The notes beneath the pieces were generated by a model. It was not told the origin of the DNA and searched no databases. It saw only the letters and a list, made by a program, of their open reading frames with translations. From VFMC01 sp050248155 (lineage in GTDB: Bacteria; Actinomycetota; Acidimicrobiia; Acidimicrobiales; Ilumatobacteraceae), in contig JBFWSW010000020.1 of NCBI GenBank assembly GCA_050248155.1, forward strand, positions 1 through 64,000: a DNA stretch of 64,000 bases. Direction: 5' to 3'. Positions within the stretch are counted from its first letter, which is position 1; every line of letters begins with the position of its first letter. A program made the position numbers and the translations under genes. This document shows positions 52,964 to 62,405 of the stretch, one piece after another.

Positions 52964-53971
52964 ATGAGGTTCAGCCTGTGGCCGACGACCAAGCAGACAT
53001 GGGCAGACGTCCTCGATGTCACGGTGCACGCCGAGCGCACGGGGTGGGACGGGGTCTGGGTGTCGGACCACTTCATGGGTGTCGAACCAACGGTGGACGT
53101 GCCCGTCCTCGAGTGCTGGACCGTCGTCACCGCGCTCGCCGCCGCCGTCCCGAGGCTGCGGCTCGGGACGCTCGTCTTGGGCAACGGGTATCGCCATCCG
53201 GCGGTGGTCGCCAAGATGGCGGCAACTCTCGATCATGTGAGCGCCGGACGATTCGTGCTCGGGCTCGGCGCGGGGTGGCAGGCGAACGAGCATGCTGCAT
53301 TCGGTCTGCCTTTTCCGCCACCGGGTGAGCGGCTGGCTCGGCTCGACGAGGCGTGTGCCGTCATCAGGTCGCTCATCACACAGGAGCGCACAACCCTGCC
53401 CGGTCGCTACTACCAGCTGCACGACGCGCCGCTGTCGCCCAAGCCGGTCCAGCAGTGTTTGCCACTGCTCGTGGGCGGCAGTGGTGAGAGGGTCACCATC
53501 CCGCTCGCCGCGCGGTGGGCGGACGAGTGGAACTACTGGGGCACCCCCGCCGAGTTCGGACACCGGTCGAGGATCCTCGACCGAGCGTGCGCGGCCGTCG
53601 GCCGCGACCCGTCGACCATCCGGCGATCGGTGCAAGCTGTCGTCATCCCACATGGCGCAGGGGTACGCGCTGACGACCTCCCCGGCGCCAAGGCGAGCAT
53701 CCGCGGCACGGCCGAGCAGCTCCGAGACGTCTTGGGGAGCTACGCAGACGCAGGCGCCGACGAGTTCATCCTCCCCGACTGGAACGCCGGCCGAGGCACC
53801 GCTCGCGCAGACTTCATCGACTGGTTCCGCCGTGACGTCGCCCAGCAACAGCTCGAACCGACCCCATTTCCGGGTGTCACGGCGCGATGGACCCCGGCCG
53901 CCTCGTCACAACAACTGACTTCGGCAGCGAGGGGTACCGGTCACGCATCGTGCCGCACGAACAGAAGATGA
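52964..53971 (+). CDS. LLM-class oxidoreductase
   Basis: 336 aa. TIM-barrel motifs: GWDGVWVSDHFMG near residue 28, LGTLVLGNGYRHPAVVAKMAATLDHV near 69, GRFVLGLGAGWQANEHAAFG near 97, and LLVGGSGERVTIPLAARWADEW near 167. The usual C-terminus is near DWFRRDV; the last about 30 residues are low-complexity and may reflect extended reading past the ancestral end. Likely F420- or FMN-dependent partner of the SDR just upstream. Confidence 0.88.
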   Translation: MRFSLWPTTKQTWADVLDVTVHAERTGWDGVWVSDHFMGVEPTVDVPVLECWTVVTALAAAVPRLRLGTLVLGNGYRHPAVVAKMAATLDHVSAGRFVLGLGAGWQANEHAAFGLPFPPPGERLARLDEACAVIRSLITQERTTLPGRYYQLHDAPLSPKPVQQCLPLLVGGSGERVTIPLAARWADEWNYWGTPAEFGHRSRILDRACAAVGRDPSTIRRSVQAVVIPHGAGVRADDLPGAKASIRGTAEQLRDVLGSYADAGADEFILPDWNAGRGTARADFIDWFRRDVAQQQLEPTPFPGVTARWTPAASSQQLTSAARGTGHASCRTNRR

Positions 53972-54186
53972 ACGCGCCCTGGACGTCGTCGTATGCCTGA
54001 CCCGGGGGGGAAGATCGTCGGCGGAAGTGAAGCCCTTGACGCCGTCGAAGGCGACTCGCACTTGGAAGCCCGTGGCCGCGCTCGTCGAGTTCCGCGAAGG
54101 TCGGGCGCTGCTGCGTCGGCGCGAACGTGGCGGCGGGTCGGTCCGGCGCCAGACGCACTGTGCGCGCCAAGGTGAGATCGATGGCG

Positions 54187-54603
54187 TCAGACCCGTTCGA
54201 ACCGAGGTAGGGCGCCGCCCGCGGCGGTGTCCTCCCACGCCACACGCACGGCCTGGCCGATCTCCGGCGGATCGGTGTCTGCGGGAACCATCGCCCCGAT
54301 GAGACGACATCCGGGGGCACCGTCCAGGTCGACGATGAGGACGGTGTACGGCAGTTGATCCTCGGGCACCGACGCCTTGCTGGCGGTGAAATACGTCGTC
54401 GAGTACGAGAACACGACGCCCGTCCCGGGCAGCACGGGGTACTCGCACTCCTTGGAGCGGCAGTTCCAGCAGAACGGTGTCGGCGGCATGCGCATGGTGC
54501 CGCACTGCGAGCAGCGTTGGCACACCAACTCGTGGCGCGCGGCGGCCTCCCAGAACGGCTGTGTCCAGTGATCCGGATGCACATCGGCGAGTTGTTCGAG
54601 CAT
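54187..54603 (-). CDS. DUF35/OB-fold acyl-CoA-binding partner protein
   Basis: 138 aa. Rubredoxin-like zinc hook with Cys31, Cys34, Cys45 and Cys48 (C-x2-C-x10-C-x2-C), then an OB fold with GTGVVFSYSTTYF and a central strand PYTVLIVDLDG. DUF35 proteins form complexes with thiolase-superfamily enzymes; in steroid degradation a DUF35 subunit partners the Ltp2 retro-aldolase. The preceding gene is exactly such a thiolase-like protein. Confidence 0.9.
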   Translation of the reverse strand: MLEQLADVHPDHWTQPFWEAAARHELVCQRCSQCGTMRMPPTPFCWNCRSKECEYPVLPGTGVVFSYSTTYFTASKASVPEDQLPYTVLIVDLDGAPGCRLIGAMVPADTDPPEIGQAVRVAWEDTAAGGALPRFERV

Positions 54604-54653
54604 GGATTCCTCTTCGTCTCTGGCGGTGGCGCTGCTGGTCTGCCTGCGCCCCG

Positions 54654-55832
54654 CTACTTGGTCAGGATTGCCGCGCTGGTGGGAATGGCCGCAGCGCCAC
54701 CGGTGACCAACGCAACCTCGGCGCCGGCGACCTGGTTGATCGCCGTGCCGCGCAACTGCTCGACACCCTCGATGACGTGACTGATGCCCGACGAGAATCC
54801 CTCTGAGAGCTGACCGCCGTGGGTGTTCACCGGGATCGAACCGTTCGGCCAGCTGATCGCTCCACTGCTCACCAGTTCGCCGCCGCCGCCCACGTCGGCG
54901 AAGCCGTAGTCCTCGAGCTGGAGCAGGACGTTGGAGGTGAAGTTGTCGTAGATGAGGGCGACGTCGATGTCCTTCGGTCCGAGTCCGGTCTTGGCGTACA
55001 CCCGCCGGGCAATCGTGCGATGGCCTGCCGTGTCGAAGATCTCCTCGGGCATCCCCATCCACTCCTCGCCCTGACCCCACCTCCCAGCGCCGCCGTGTTC
55101 GGCGGCGGCAACCCAGACCGGCGAGTGGGGTCGATCCGCCGCGAGATCCTCGGCCACCAACACCACCGCGAGCGCGACGTCGTTCTCGAGACAGAAGTCG
55201 TGCCGGCACAGAGGATCGGCCAGGAGCGGCGTCGCCAGGTAGTCGTCGAGCGTCAGCGGAGTCTTCCGGAGCGCATCCGGGCGAGTCTGCGCGTGCTGAC
55301 GGAAAGCGACCGCGATGGCGCCGAAGTCCTCACGCCGGACTCCGTACTTGTGCATGTGACGGCGAGCGATGAGTGCGAACATCTGGCCCGGGCTGATGAG
55401 CCCTGCGGTGGAGTAGAAGTCGGCCTCCGGCGCGACCTCTCGCTTCATCCCCGGCGCGAATGCGGCACCGAAGTGCACGACACCCTGCTTCATGGCCCGT
55501 ACGACGACCACCACCCGCGCTTGGCCCGATTGGATGGCGGCGGCGGCTACTCCGAGCGTCCCGGCTGAAGCGCCGCCGCCGCCGGTGAGGGTGACGCTGA
55601 ACTTCACGTCGGGAACGCCGAGAACCTGGGCGAGCAGCGCCGAGTCCATGCCACCCGACATGTGGACGAAGCCTTCGAGGTCGTCGGCGCTGAGGCCGGC
55701 GTCGTCGAGCGCGGCCAGGATGGCACCGCACGCCATCTCGACTCGCGACTGCGGGTCCGACTGACCCCGCCGGTAAAAAGGCGTGCGCGCGACGCCTGCG
55801 ACCGCGACACGGGGCGCAGCGGCGCTCATCAT
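54654..55832 (-). CDS. Thiolase-superfamily protein lacking the Cys nucleophile
   Basis: 392 aa. Overall SCP2-thiolase fold (VAVAGVARTPFYRRG start; VNTHGGQLSEGFSSG near the C-terminus). Where thiolases have Cys, the sequence is TLTGGGGASAG (residues 81-91), so Claisen cleavage is unlikely. With DUF35 downstream it matches the arrangement of Ltp2-type retro-aldolases, which cleave a beta-hydroxy acyl-CoA. ATG 55832 overlaps the amidohydrolase stop (ATGA). Confidence 0.88.
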   Translation of the reverse strand: MMSAAAPRVAVAGVARTPFYRRGQSDPQSRVEMACGAILAALDDAGLSADDLEGFVHMSGGMDSALLAQVLGVPDVKFSVTLTGGGGASAGTLGVAAAAIQSGQARVVVVVRAMKQGVVHFGAAFAPGMKREVAPEADFYSTAGLISPGQMFALIARRHMHKYGVRREDFGAIAVAFRQHAQTRPDALRKTPLTLDDYLATPLLADPLCRHDFCLENDVALAVVLVAEDLAADRPHSPVWVAAAEHGGAGRWGQGEEWMGMPEEIFDTAGHRTIARRVYAKTGLGPKDIDVALIYDNFTSNVLLQLEDYGFADVGGGGELVSSGAISWPNGSIPVNTHGGQLSEGFSSGISHVIEGVEQLRGTAINQVAGAEVALVTGGAAAIPTSAAILTK

Positions 55833-56995
55833 GCGGATGCCTCGTCGCGATCGCGACGCCACAGCCACCGGCCGCCGATCATCGTTGCAACGGGCACCAG
55901 GCGCTGCGTCACCATGCGCTCCTCACCGTTCATCGAGCGGTAGGTCTTGGGCGAGTCGATCAGCTCGAGAACGGTGACGTCCGCCGCGCGACCCGGAGCG
56001 AGCGAGCCGTGCATGTCACCCCGGCCAATGGCCTGTGCGGCTCTCGTGCTCGCTGCGGACACCACCTCGTTCATCGGCATTCCGATGTGCAGCAGCATGG
56101 ACATGCAGTCGGTCATGCCGGCGAAGGGGTCCTCACCGCGCACGGGGTTGGCGATGTCCGCGGAGATCGTGTCGGGCCAGAAGCCCTCGGCGGCGGCAGC
56201 TTCCAGCACACGCCACGAGAAGTGGTGATGGTCAGCCGGTGCGAAGTCGAAGACCACACCCCGGTCGCGAGCGGCGACCACCTCCGGGCGCAACCGCCCG
56301 TCGTCGAGGATGTTGGGGTCCTTGCTGTGGAAGGCATGCGTGACGATGTCGCCTGCCTGCAGCGGCTCGAGGATCGTGGTCAGCGGTGAGCCGCCATCGA
56401 TGTGACACATCACGCGAGTGCCTGACAGCTCGGCCGCTTCGCGGGTGCGGGCCAGCAGTTCGGCGGTGTGGTGCAGAAACGGGCGGCCGTCATGTGGTGC
56501 GAGCAGCTTCAAGCCGACGATGCGATCGTTGTGCTTCTTGGCGAGCTTGGCCGCCGAATCCACCTTGGCCATGTCGAGCACGTCGACGTCCTTCACATGC
56601 CGGAACGAGTCCCCAGGCCCGGCGCCCATGCCCAACACGTAGATGTTCAAGAAGGCATACAGGTGGAGGTCGGACGGCTCCATGATGAAGCTGCGCAGGT
56701 TGATGAAGTTGGCCGCGCCCGACGTACCGGCGTCGACTGCGACCGTGGTGCCGGTCGCGTAGAACGCGGTGCGCGGGTCGACTGCCATCGACGTGACGCC
56801 ATAGAAGAAGTGGCAGTGGATGTCGACCAGGCCGGGCACCACGATGAGCCCGCTTGCGTCGAACTCCTCTGCGCCGTCGTTGGCGGCTGCGTCGCTCGTG
56901 ACCCCGTCACGCACCACCAGGTCGCGGTGCTCGTCGACCCCCTGCGACGGGTCGATCAGGCGTCCACCTCGGATGACAGTTGTTCCGGCACTCAT
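55829..56995 (-). CDS. Dihydroorotase-like amidohydrolase
   Basis: 388 aa. Composite sandwich plus TIM barrel: VPGLVDIHCHFFYG (HxH, about 52-65), VGLKLLAP near 163 with the Lys usually carboxylated, MCHIDGGS near 200, and a C-terminal GSLAPGRAADVTVLELID. Related to uncharacterised deacetylase/dihydroorotase-like hydrolases. It lies between transporter ATPases and the thiolase-like gene. Reaction unknown. GGGAGC precedes the ATG. Confidence 0.87.
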   Translation of the reverse strand: MSAGTTVIRGGRLIDPSQGVDEHRDLVVRDGVTSDAAANDGAEEFDASGLIVVPGLVDIHCHFFYGVTSMAVDPRTAFYATGTTVAVDAGTSGAANFINLRSFIMEPSDLHLYAFLNIYVLGMGAGPGDSFRHVKDVDVLDMAKVDSAAKLAKKHNDRIVGLKLLAPHDGRPFLHHTAELLARTREAAELSGTRVMCHIDGGSPLTTILEPLQAGDIVTHAFHSKDPNILDDGRLRPEVVAARDRGVVFDFAPADHHHFSWRVLEAAAAEGFWPDTISADIANPVRGEDPFAGMTDCMSMLLHIGMPMNEVVSAASTRAAQAIGRGDMHGSLAPGRAADVTVLELIDSPKTYRSMNGEERMVTQRLVPVATMIGGRWLWRRDRDEASA

Positions 56996-57029
56996 GATTT
57001 CTCGCTCCCTTGCAGTAACTCACGGCTGC

Positions 57030-57770
57030 TCATTCGACTGTGTCCTCGCGACTCGGTGCGCTGATCCGGCCGAAGTAGGCGTCCTTGAGGCGGGTTCCGT
57101 CGCTCAACTCGTCCGGCGTGCCTTCAAGGGCGATGCGACCACCGACCAGCACGCACACTCGATCGGCGACCGACAGTGCGAACGGCACGTCCTGCTCGAC
57201 CAGGATCACGGTCATGTTCATCTCGTCGCGTATGCGTCGGACGAGCTTGGACAGCTCGAGCAGCACGACCGGCGCCACACCGAGCGACGGCTCGTCCATC
57301 AGCACGAGGTTCGGGCGCGACATCATCCCTCGCGCCACCGACACCATCCGCTGCTCGCCGCCGCTGAGCTCGTTCGCGCTCCGCTTGCGGCGCTCGCGCA
57401 GCACCGGCATGAAGTCGAGCCAGAAATCGAGATCCTGCTCGATGGCATCGCGATCGTTGCGCACGTGCGCGCCGAGTCGGACGTTCTCCTCGACCGTCAT
57501 GCTCTTGAAGACCATCCGCCCCTGCGGGATCAGGGTGATTCCCCGACGCACTCGGTCGACGATGGACGTGCGCGTGATGTCGGTGCCGTCCACCGCGATC
57601 GCACCTGTCTGGGCACCGACGAGCCCGGCGACGGTCTTGAGCGTCGTGCTCTTCCCGCAACCGTTCGGTCCCAGCAGGGCCACGATCTCCGCTCGGTCGA
57701 CGTGCATGTCGAGGCCACGCAGCACGTGAGCCTTGCCATACGAGACGTGGAGCGACGACAGATCGAGCAT
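57030..57770 (-). CDS. livF: Branched-chain-type ABC ATPase LivF
   Basis: 246 aa. Walker A GPNGCGKST near residue 34, Q-loop IPQGRMVFKSMTVEEN, signature LSGGEQRM near 137, Walker B LVLMDEPSLGVAP and EQD H-loop equivalent VILVEQDVPFALSVADR. Typical of HAAT importers for branched-chain amino acids, urea or aromatic acids. LivG is next upstream, but permeases and binding protein are missing from the window. Confidence 0.92.
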   Translation of the reverse strand: MLDLSSLHVSYGKAHVLRGLDMHVDRAEIVALLGPNGCGKSTTLKTVAGLVGAQTGAIAVDGTDITRTSIVDRVRRGITLIPQGRMVFKSMTVEENVRLGAHVRNDRDAIEQDLDFWLDFMPVLRERRKRSANELSGGEQRMVSVARGMMSRPNLVLMDEPSLGVAPVVLLELSKLVRRIRDEMNMTVILVEQDVPFALSVADRVCVLVGGRIALEGTPDELSDGTRLKDAYFGRISAPSREDTVE

Positions 57771-57773
57771 GCG

Positions 57774-58505
57774 TCAGAGACCCAGGTACGCGGTGCGGAC
57801 GTCGGCGCGCTCGACCACTTCACTCGGATTGCCACTGGCGAGCTCGACGCCGTTCGCGAGCACGACCAGGCGGTCACAGATGGGGAGCAGGTGGGAGAGC
57901 TCGTGGTCGATGACGGCCAGCGAGTAACCGTCTCCCTTCAGCTTCCGCACGATTGCCGACACGTCATCGGCAGCCACCGGACTGAGACCGGCGAAGGGCT
58001 CGTCGAGCAGCAACACCTGCGGGCTGGCGGCGAGTGCAAGCGCAATGCCGAGCAGCCTGGTCTGCCCCCACGAGAGGTCTCCAGCACGGTTGGCGAGAAC
58101 GTGGCCGAGATCGACGTACTCGACGAGATCCTCGGGCGTCGCGAATCGCTCGACGGCCCGTCCGGCGCGCAGGGCCAGAGCTGCGTTCTCTCGGACGTCG
58201 AGGCGAGGGAACACCATCGCCTGCTGGAACGTCCGCACGAGGCCGAGGCGCGCTCGGCGATGAGGAGCCATGCCGGTGATGTCGCGACCGTTCCACGTCA
58301 CGGTGCCGGTGCGCGGGCGCAAGAAGCCACTGAGCAGGTTGAAGAGCGTGGTCTTTCCGGATCCGTTCGGGCCAATGATGCCGACGACCTCGTTGCGTCG
58401 CACCTCGAAGCTGACGTCGGCGACGGCAACGACGCCGCCGAACCGGCGTGACAGCCCGTTCGCCACGAGGACGGGCGCGGCGAGGTCGTGCGGAGCCAGG
58501 CTCAT
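57774..58505 (-). CDS. livG: Branched-chain-type ABC ATPase LivG
   Basis: 243 aa from ATG 58505. GPNGSGKTT near residue 43, GLVRTFQQAMVFPRLDVREN, signature LSWGQTRLLGIA (Gly at the core), LLLDEPFAGLSP, and VIDHELSHLLPICDRLVVL. Normally preceded by LivK-LivH-LivM; here the sequence just upstream of the start turns into unrelated plus-strand DNA, so the operon seems truncated at about 58.5 kb. Confidence 0.9.
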   Translation of the reverse strand: MSLAPHDLAAPVLVANGLSRRFGGVVAVADVSFEVRRNEVVGIIGPNGSGKTTLFNLLSGFLRPRTGTVTWNGRDITGMAPHRRARLGLVRTFQQAMVFPRLDVRENAALALRAGRAVERFATPEDLVEYVDLGHVLANRAGDLSWGQTRLLGIALALAASPQVLLLDEPFAGLSPVAADDVSAIVRKLKGDGYSLAVIDHELSHLLPICDRLVVLANGVELASGNPSEVVERADVRTAYLGL

Positions 58506-60609
58506 GACGCGGTCACGGCGCCCGGGTCCGGCTGACGATCCTGACCGTTCGACAACATCCAAGACGCTCGTACTGGTTGCAATTGCGATCGCGCTCGGCT
58601 GCGTTTCTCTCGTCAAGTTCCGCACGCGTGTCGGCTGGGCCGGCCGTGCCGTGCTCACGACGACAGGGACCCGCGCTGCTTCCGTTCACGCGGCCCCCGA
58701 TGCTCGGCAAGTGACCCACCCCAGCTCCGCGGCCGCTCCCCCGCCGATGGCCGCCGAACCACCAACCGCAGCCCGCGATCGTTCGGGCCTGCCCCCGAGG
58801 CGACGGGCGTCCGGGCGCGGGACCACCCGACGGGATGATGTGCTGGAGCGTGCCGGGGAGGTTCCGCTCGCATTGTGGGCTGAACATGCACTTGCGGCCC
58901 TCGCCACCCGGCTCGGACCAAGCTCACTGCGGAGTGAGCTCGTCGCCGCCGAGTTCTCGACCGAGGCCGGTATCGAGCTGCTCTGGGATGCGCCACGACC
59001 AGACGCCCCGCCGGGTTGGCATGCCGCCGACGGCGGGTGGGCGTGGCGGCACCCTTACCAGCCCGACACCTCGATCCGAATCACGTCGCCGGCATCGTCG
59101 GCCCCCGGTCTCGTCACCCTCGGCCACCGACACGACCGTCAGCTCCTCATCAACCTCGAAGCCATCCCCAGCCTGCAGCTCGCCGGAAGCCGCCCACAGG
59201 CGATCAGCACTGCGCTGAACATCGTCACCGAGCTCCAGAGCCGAGACCATCCTCCGATCATCGACGGTTGCGCCGGCAGAAACGCGTTCGGGATCGGTCA
59301 ACACCACGCCTCGAGCGCTCGGACGTTCGCCGACGATGTCGAGCGGTCCCGACCTGTGACCGGCGAGTCCTGTGACGTAGCCCGGCCAACCCCGTTCGAT
59401 GCCACCTCCGAGACGAGTGCTGTGTTCACTGTCGCCGTCAACGACGACAGTGACCATCCGATCGTCACGATCGTCGCCCATCACACTGCGGAGGCGTCCT
59501 GTGCCGACCATGCGAGGTTTCCGGCCCAGATGGTCATCGCGCCGGACGGAACCGCCACCCTCGAACCGCTCGGTCTGACCTTCGCCGTCATCGACTCGGC
59601 GTCCACAACGACATCGCTCGACGTCAACCACATCCCGGTTCGGCCGCATTCACAGCGACACGAGACCAACTCAAACGGGACCGGTCACGTCGGAACCTGG
59701 CCGCCTCCCACCATCCACACGGCCCTCACGTCACCGATCCCTGGTGGCGATCCGCGGCTTGGCGCGGCCACGCCTGTCACAGAAAGTGCGGACATCGGCG
59801 ATGTCGACGCCGTCTCGTCCGAGACGAGCCAGCGGCTGGACACGGAGCGGATGGTGATCCACGTGCTCGGCGCACCGACGTTCGCGGCACGCCCCACGAT
59901 CAAACCGCGCGAGTTGATTCTCGCCGTACTGCTGGCCTGCCGCGGCGGGACCGTCGCCGCGTCGAGCGCTCAGGATGCCTTGTGGGGCGGCAAACCCGTA
60001 CAACCGAAGACAACCTGGAACCTGTACAGCAACACTCGCGCGGCGCTCGGAGAGTTCGACGACGGCACACCGTTGATGCCGAACACCGACCGAACCCGCG
60101 GGACCCTGCGGCTCGATCCACGAGTGACCACGGACCTGCACGTCCTGCGCGATGTGATCGACGAGGCCCAAGCCACCTCCTCCAGCGAGGCGATTGGGCT
60201 ACTCCGGACGGGCCTCGACCTCATCGACGGACCGCCCTTCGACGCCGACGGATACGACTGGGCACACCGCGACCAACTCGTCACCGACGCCACCACCACG
60301 ATTCATCAAGCCGTCCACCAGCTCCTTCAACTAGCCGCCGAAGCCGGCCACATCGACATCGCCCGCTCCGCGATCACCCGAGGGCTACGCGCGCTACCCG
60401 GCGACGAACAGCTCTACCGGGCACGCATGCGACTCGAATCTGACATCGGGAACCTCGCCGGTGTCATCGCCGCCTACCAAGAAGTCGTCGTCTACCTCAG
60501 CGACCTCGACAGCCACCCCGCACACCCGACCACTGCGCTGTTCAATGAATTGACCCGAGGAACAAGCGCTCCCGAACTCGCGCGACCAACCCGTCACCGC
60601 GGCCATTGA
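58504..60609 (+). CDS. BTAD-type transcriptional regulator, probably N-terminally truncated
   Basis: Up to 701 aa from ATG 58504, but the start is uncertain; ATG 58747 is more conservative. Near the N-terminus there is a hydrophobic stretch of about 19 aa and a Pro/Ala-rich region. A central domain (LWAEHALAALATRLG to LLINLEAIPSLQLAG) is followed by a winged-helix (IKPRELILAVLLACRGG) and a C-terminal BTAD TPR-like domain (DLIDGPPFDADGYDWAHRDQL to GVIAAYQEVVVYL). Similar large regulators accompany actinobacterial conjugative elements and are usually about 900-1100 aa. The missing N-terminus coincides with the end of the catabolic block. Confidence 0.75.
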   Translation: MTRSRRPGPADDPDRSTTSKTLVLVAIAIALGCVSLVKFRTRVGWAGRAVLTTTGTRAASVHAAPDARQVTHPSSAAAPPPMAAEPPTAARDRSGLPPRRRASGRGTTRRDDVLERAGEVPLALWAEHALAALATRLGPSSLRSELVAAEFSTEAGIELLWDAPRPDAPPGWHAADGGWAWRHPYQPDTSIRITSPASSAPGLVTLGHRHDRQLLINLEAIPSLQLAGSRPQAISTALNIVTELQSRDHPPIIDGCAGRNAFGIGQHHASSARTFADDVERSRPVTGESCDVARPTPFDATSETSAVFTVAVNDDSDHPIVTIVAHHTAEASCADHARFPAQMVIAPDGTATLEPLGLTFAVIDSASTTTSLDVNHIPVRPHSQRHETNSNGTGHVGTWPPPTIHTALTSPIPGGDPRLGAATPVTESADIGDVDAVSSETSQRLDTERMVIHVLGAPTFAARPTIKPRELILAVLLACRGGTVAASSAQDALWGGKPVQPKTTWNLYSNTRAALGEFDDGTPLMPNTDRTRGTLRLDPRVTTDLHVLRDVIDEAQATSSSEAIGLLRTGLDLIDGPPFDADGYDWAHRDQLVTDATTTIHQAVHQLLQLAAEAGHIDIARSAITRGLRALPGDEQLYRARMRLESDIGNLAGVIAAYQEVVVYLSDLDSHPAHPTTALFNELTRGTSAPELARPTRHRGH

Positions 60610-60624
60610 CACAACTGTCAAGCC

Positions 60625-61044
60625 TCAGCGGTGCGCGGAGGCTGCGACGGACGGCGGGTACGGTGCCGGGACGATCACCCACCTGCCGGGGTTGACGGCC
60701 GATGCTGCTGCGGCGAAGGCGTCGGCGTGCCGGTCGGCGTCGTCACCGCGCACGGTGATGGTCACGTAGTCCGTGGTGCCTCGGACCCGCACCCAGCCAG
60801 TCCTCGTAGCGAGCACGCGCACTGTGTCGTAAAAGGCGTCGAGGTGCCGGCTGTCGGGGAGGTTGTCGGGGCAGCCGTGGACGACGGTGAGGTGCCGATG
60901 GCCGTGGGCGACCTCCTCGGCCTCGCACACGACCAGTTCTTCTATCAGTTCACGGTGGCGTCGCGGGCTGGTGGCGGGATCGGCGAGGTCGGCGAGACGG
61001 CAGCAGAACGGGTCGTAGATGGCGGGGTCGTCGATGCGATACAT
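60625..61044 (-). CDS. Hypothetical protein of the transfer module
   Basis: 139 aa from ATG 61044 (AGGAG 9 nt upstream). Not recognised. It has MYRIDDPAIYDPFCCRLADLADP and a middle segment HGHRHLTVVHGCPDNLP, then VRGTTDYVTITVRGDDADRHADAF. No membrane helix; two short Cys clusters. Convergent with the BTAD gene and upstream-antisense to the cell-wall hydrolase. Confidence 0.6.
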   Translation of the reverse strand: MYRIDDPAIYDPFCCRLADLADPATSPRRHRELIEELVVCEAEEVAHGHRHLTVVHGCPDNLPDSRHLDAFYDTVRVLATRTGWVRVRGTTDYVTITVRGDDADRHADAFAAAASAVNPGRWVIVPAPYPPSVAASAHR

Positions 61045-61188
61045 GGCGGTGCTCCTCACGGTCGGTGTCGTGGCTCCACGAACACGACATGATCGACACC
61101 GATGGAGCAGCCACCATCAGGGTAGTTGCGGTCGTCTCTCGGGTTCCTCGACGAACGGGGACCGCCACGGCACCAGTGGTTGAGCTCG

Positions 61189-62247
61189 TTAGTAGAAGCA
61201 GCCGATGGTGGGCAGCGTGGCAGGGTCGACGCCCATCGCGTGGTCGCGCAGGGACCGCAGGAGCAGTTGGGGGCAGCGGAGCTGACCGTCGGAGGTTCGG
61301 ACTTGGAGGTGGAGATGCGGTCCGCTCGAGCGTCCGGTGTTGCCGGAGGTCAGGATCTGGGTCCCGGCGGCGATCGTGTCGCCGACTTGGACGTGGACCG
61401 CGCTGCCGTGACAGTAGGCCCATCGGTTGCCGTCGTCGTCTTCGACGGTCACACCGATCCCGCATGTCTGGCAGCCGGCGGCGTTGGCGCTGCAGCCGTG
61501 GTCCCACCAGTTGTACGGCCAGTACTGCACCGCCGCGACCAGGCCGCCGCGCACGGCGTACAGCGCTGTTCCGACAGGGACGCCCCAGTCCCAGGCCGGG
61601 TAGTCGTGATGGGCCGCTTCGACCGCGGCATTGGCGAACAACTCGGACGGCGCTGGGTAGGCGTAGCCGTCAACCAGCGCCCCGATCGGGGTGCCCGGCA
61701 GACAACCACCAGCCTCCCCGGTAGGTGCACCGAGTTGCCGTTCGTACTCCGTCATCCACCGTTGCTGGTAGTGGCGGGGTGTGAGGACGTTGCCCGCACC
61801 GGGAACGGGCACCGTGTCCCACTCGGCGGAGCCTTCGGCGGGCAGGTGCCCGATGTACCAGACGACGGGCACGGCGGCGATGTCGCTGTCGTAGGCAGCG
61901 AGGATCCCCTCGACGTGTTCGATCGCCTTCGCGTCTTGTACGTGCGGCGGGGCCTGCCAGGCCCGGGCGTAGCCTTCGTAGTGGTCCCAGGTGCTGTCGA
62001 TGAACTGGTAAGCGCCCGACGCCGACGGCCCGGCTGCCTGTGCGGCGTAGTCACCGCCTGACTCCAGCCTGCGGATCGTGCGTAGAACTGCGTCGATCTC
62101 GGCGTAGGAAACGCAAACCAGCCGTGGCCCGTCGCCGGTGGTGAACAGCACGGGGAACGCCATCAGGCCGGTGACGACCGCGACGAAAGGGACGGCGAGC
62201 AGCTTCACAGTGCTGTTCCCACCCACGGCGCTGTCCGGGCGGAACAT
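61189..62247 (-). CDS. Lysozyme-like/M23 peptidase, conjugation cell-wall hydrolase
   Basis: About 352 aa. N-terminal hydrophobic anchor (LLAVPFVAVVTGLMAFPVLF), a lysozyme-like domain with catalytic Glu in RRLESGGDYAAQ and GAYQFIDSTW, then an LytM/M23 endopeptidase with HHDYPAWDWGVPVGTAL and HLHLQV metal ligands. Such bifunctional muramidase-peptidases open peptidoglycan for type IV secretion-like conjugation. Start may be GTG 62208 instead of ATG 62247. Divergent from the pilin-sized gene. Confidence 0.88.
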   Translation of the reverse strand: MFRPDSAVGGNSTVKLLAVPFVAVVTGLMAFPVLFTTGDGPRLVCVSYAEIDAVLRTIRRLESGGDYAAQAAGPSASGAYQFIDSTWDHYEGYARAWQAPPHVQDAKAIEHVEGILAAYDSDIAAVPVVWYIGHLPAEGSAEWDTVPVPGAGNVLTPRHYQQRWMTEYERQLGAPTGEAGGCLPGTPIGALVDGYAYPAPSELFANAAVEAAHHDYPAWDWGVPVGTALYAVRGGLVAAVQYWPYNWWDHGCSANAAGCQTCGIGVTVEDDDGNRWAYCHGSAVHVQVGDTIAAGTQILTSGNTGRSSGPHLHLQVRTSDGQLRCPQLLLRSLRDHAMGVDPATLPTIGCFY

Positions 62248-62405
62248 CCGGGCGTCGCGGAGACCAGCGAGCCGTGGCACCGCTCGAACTCTTGCGAGTC
62301 ACCGACGGACCGGGCGGCCTGTGGCGCGGCGACCGACTCGTGGGTGAGTGAGTAGTTCGACAAGCGACACCCGGTGGGTGTCCCGAACCATGAAGGGGTG
62401 TGCAG

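Noticed and set aside
53972..54186. Possible small gene between LLM and DUF35 genes
   Set aside because: Short frames only, with shadow-like composition and no ribosome site; only 215 nt.
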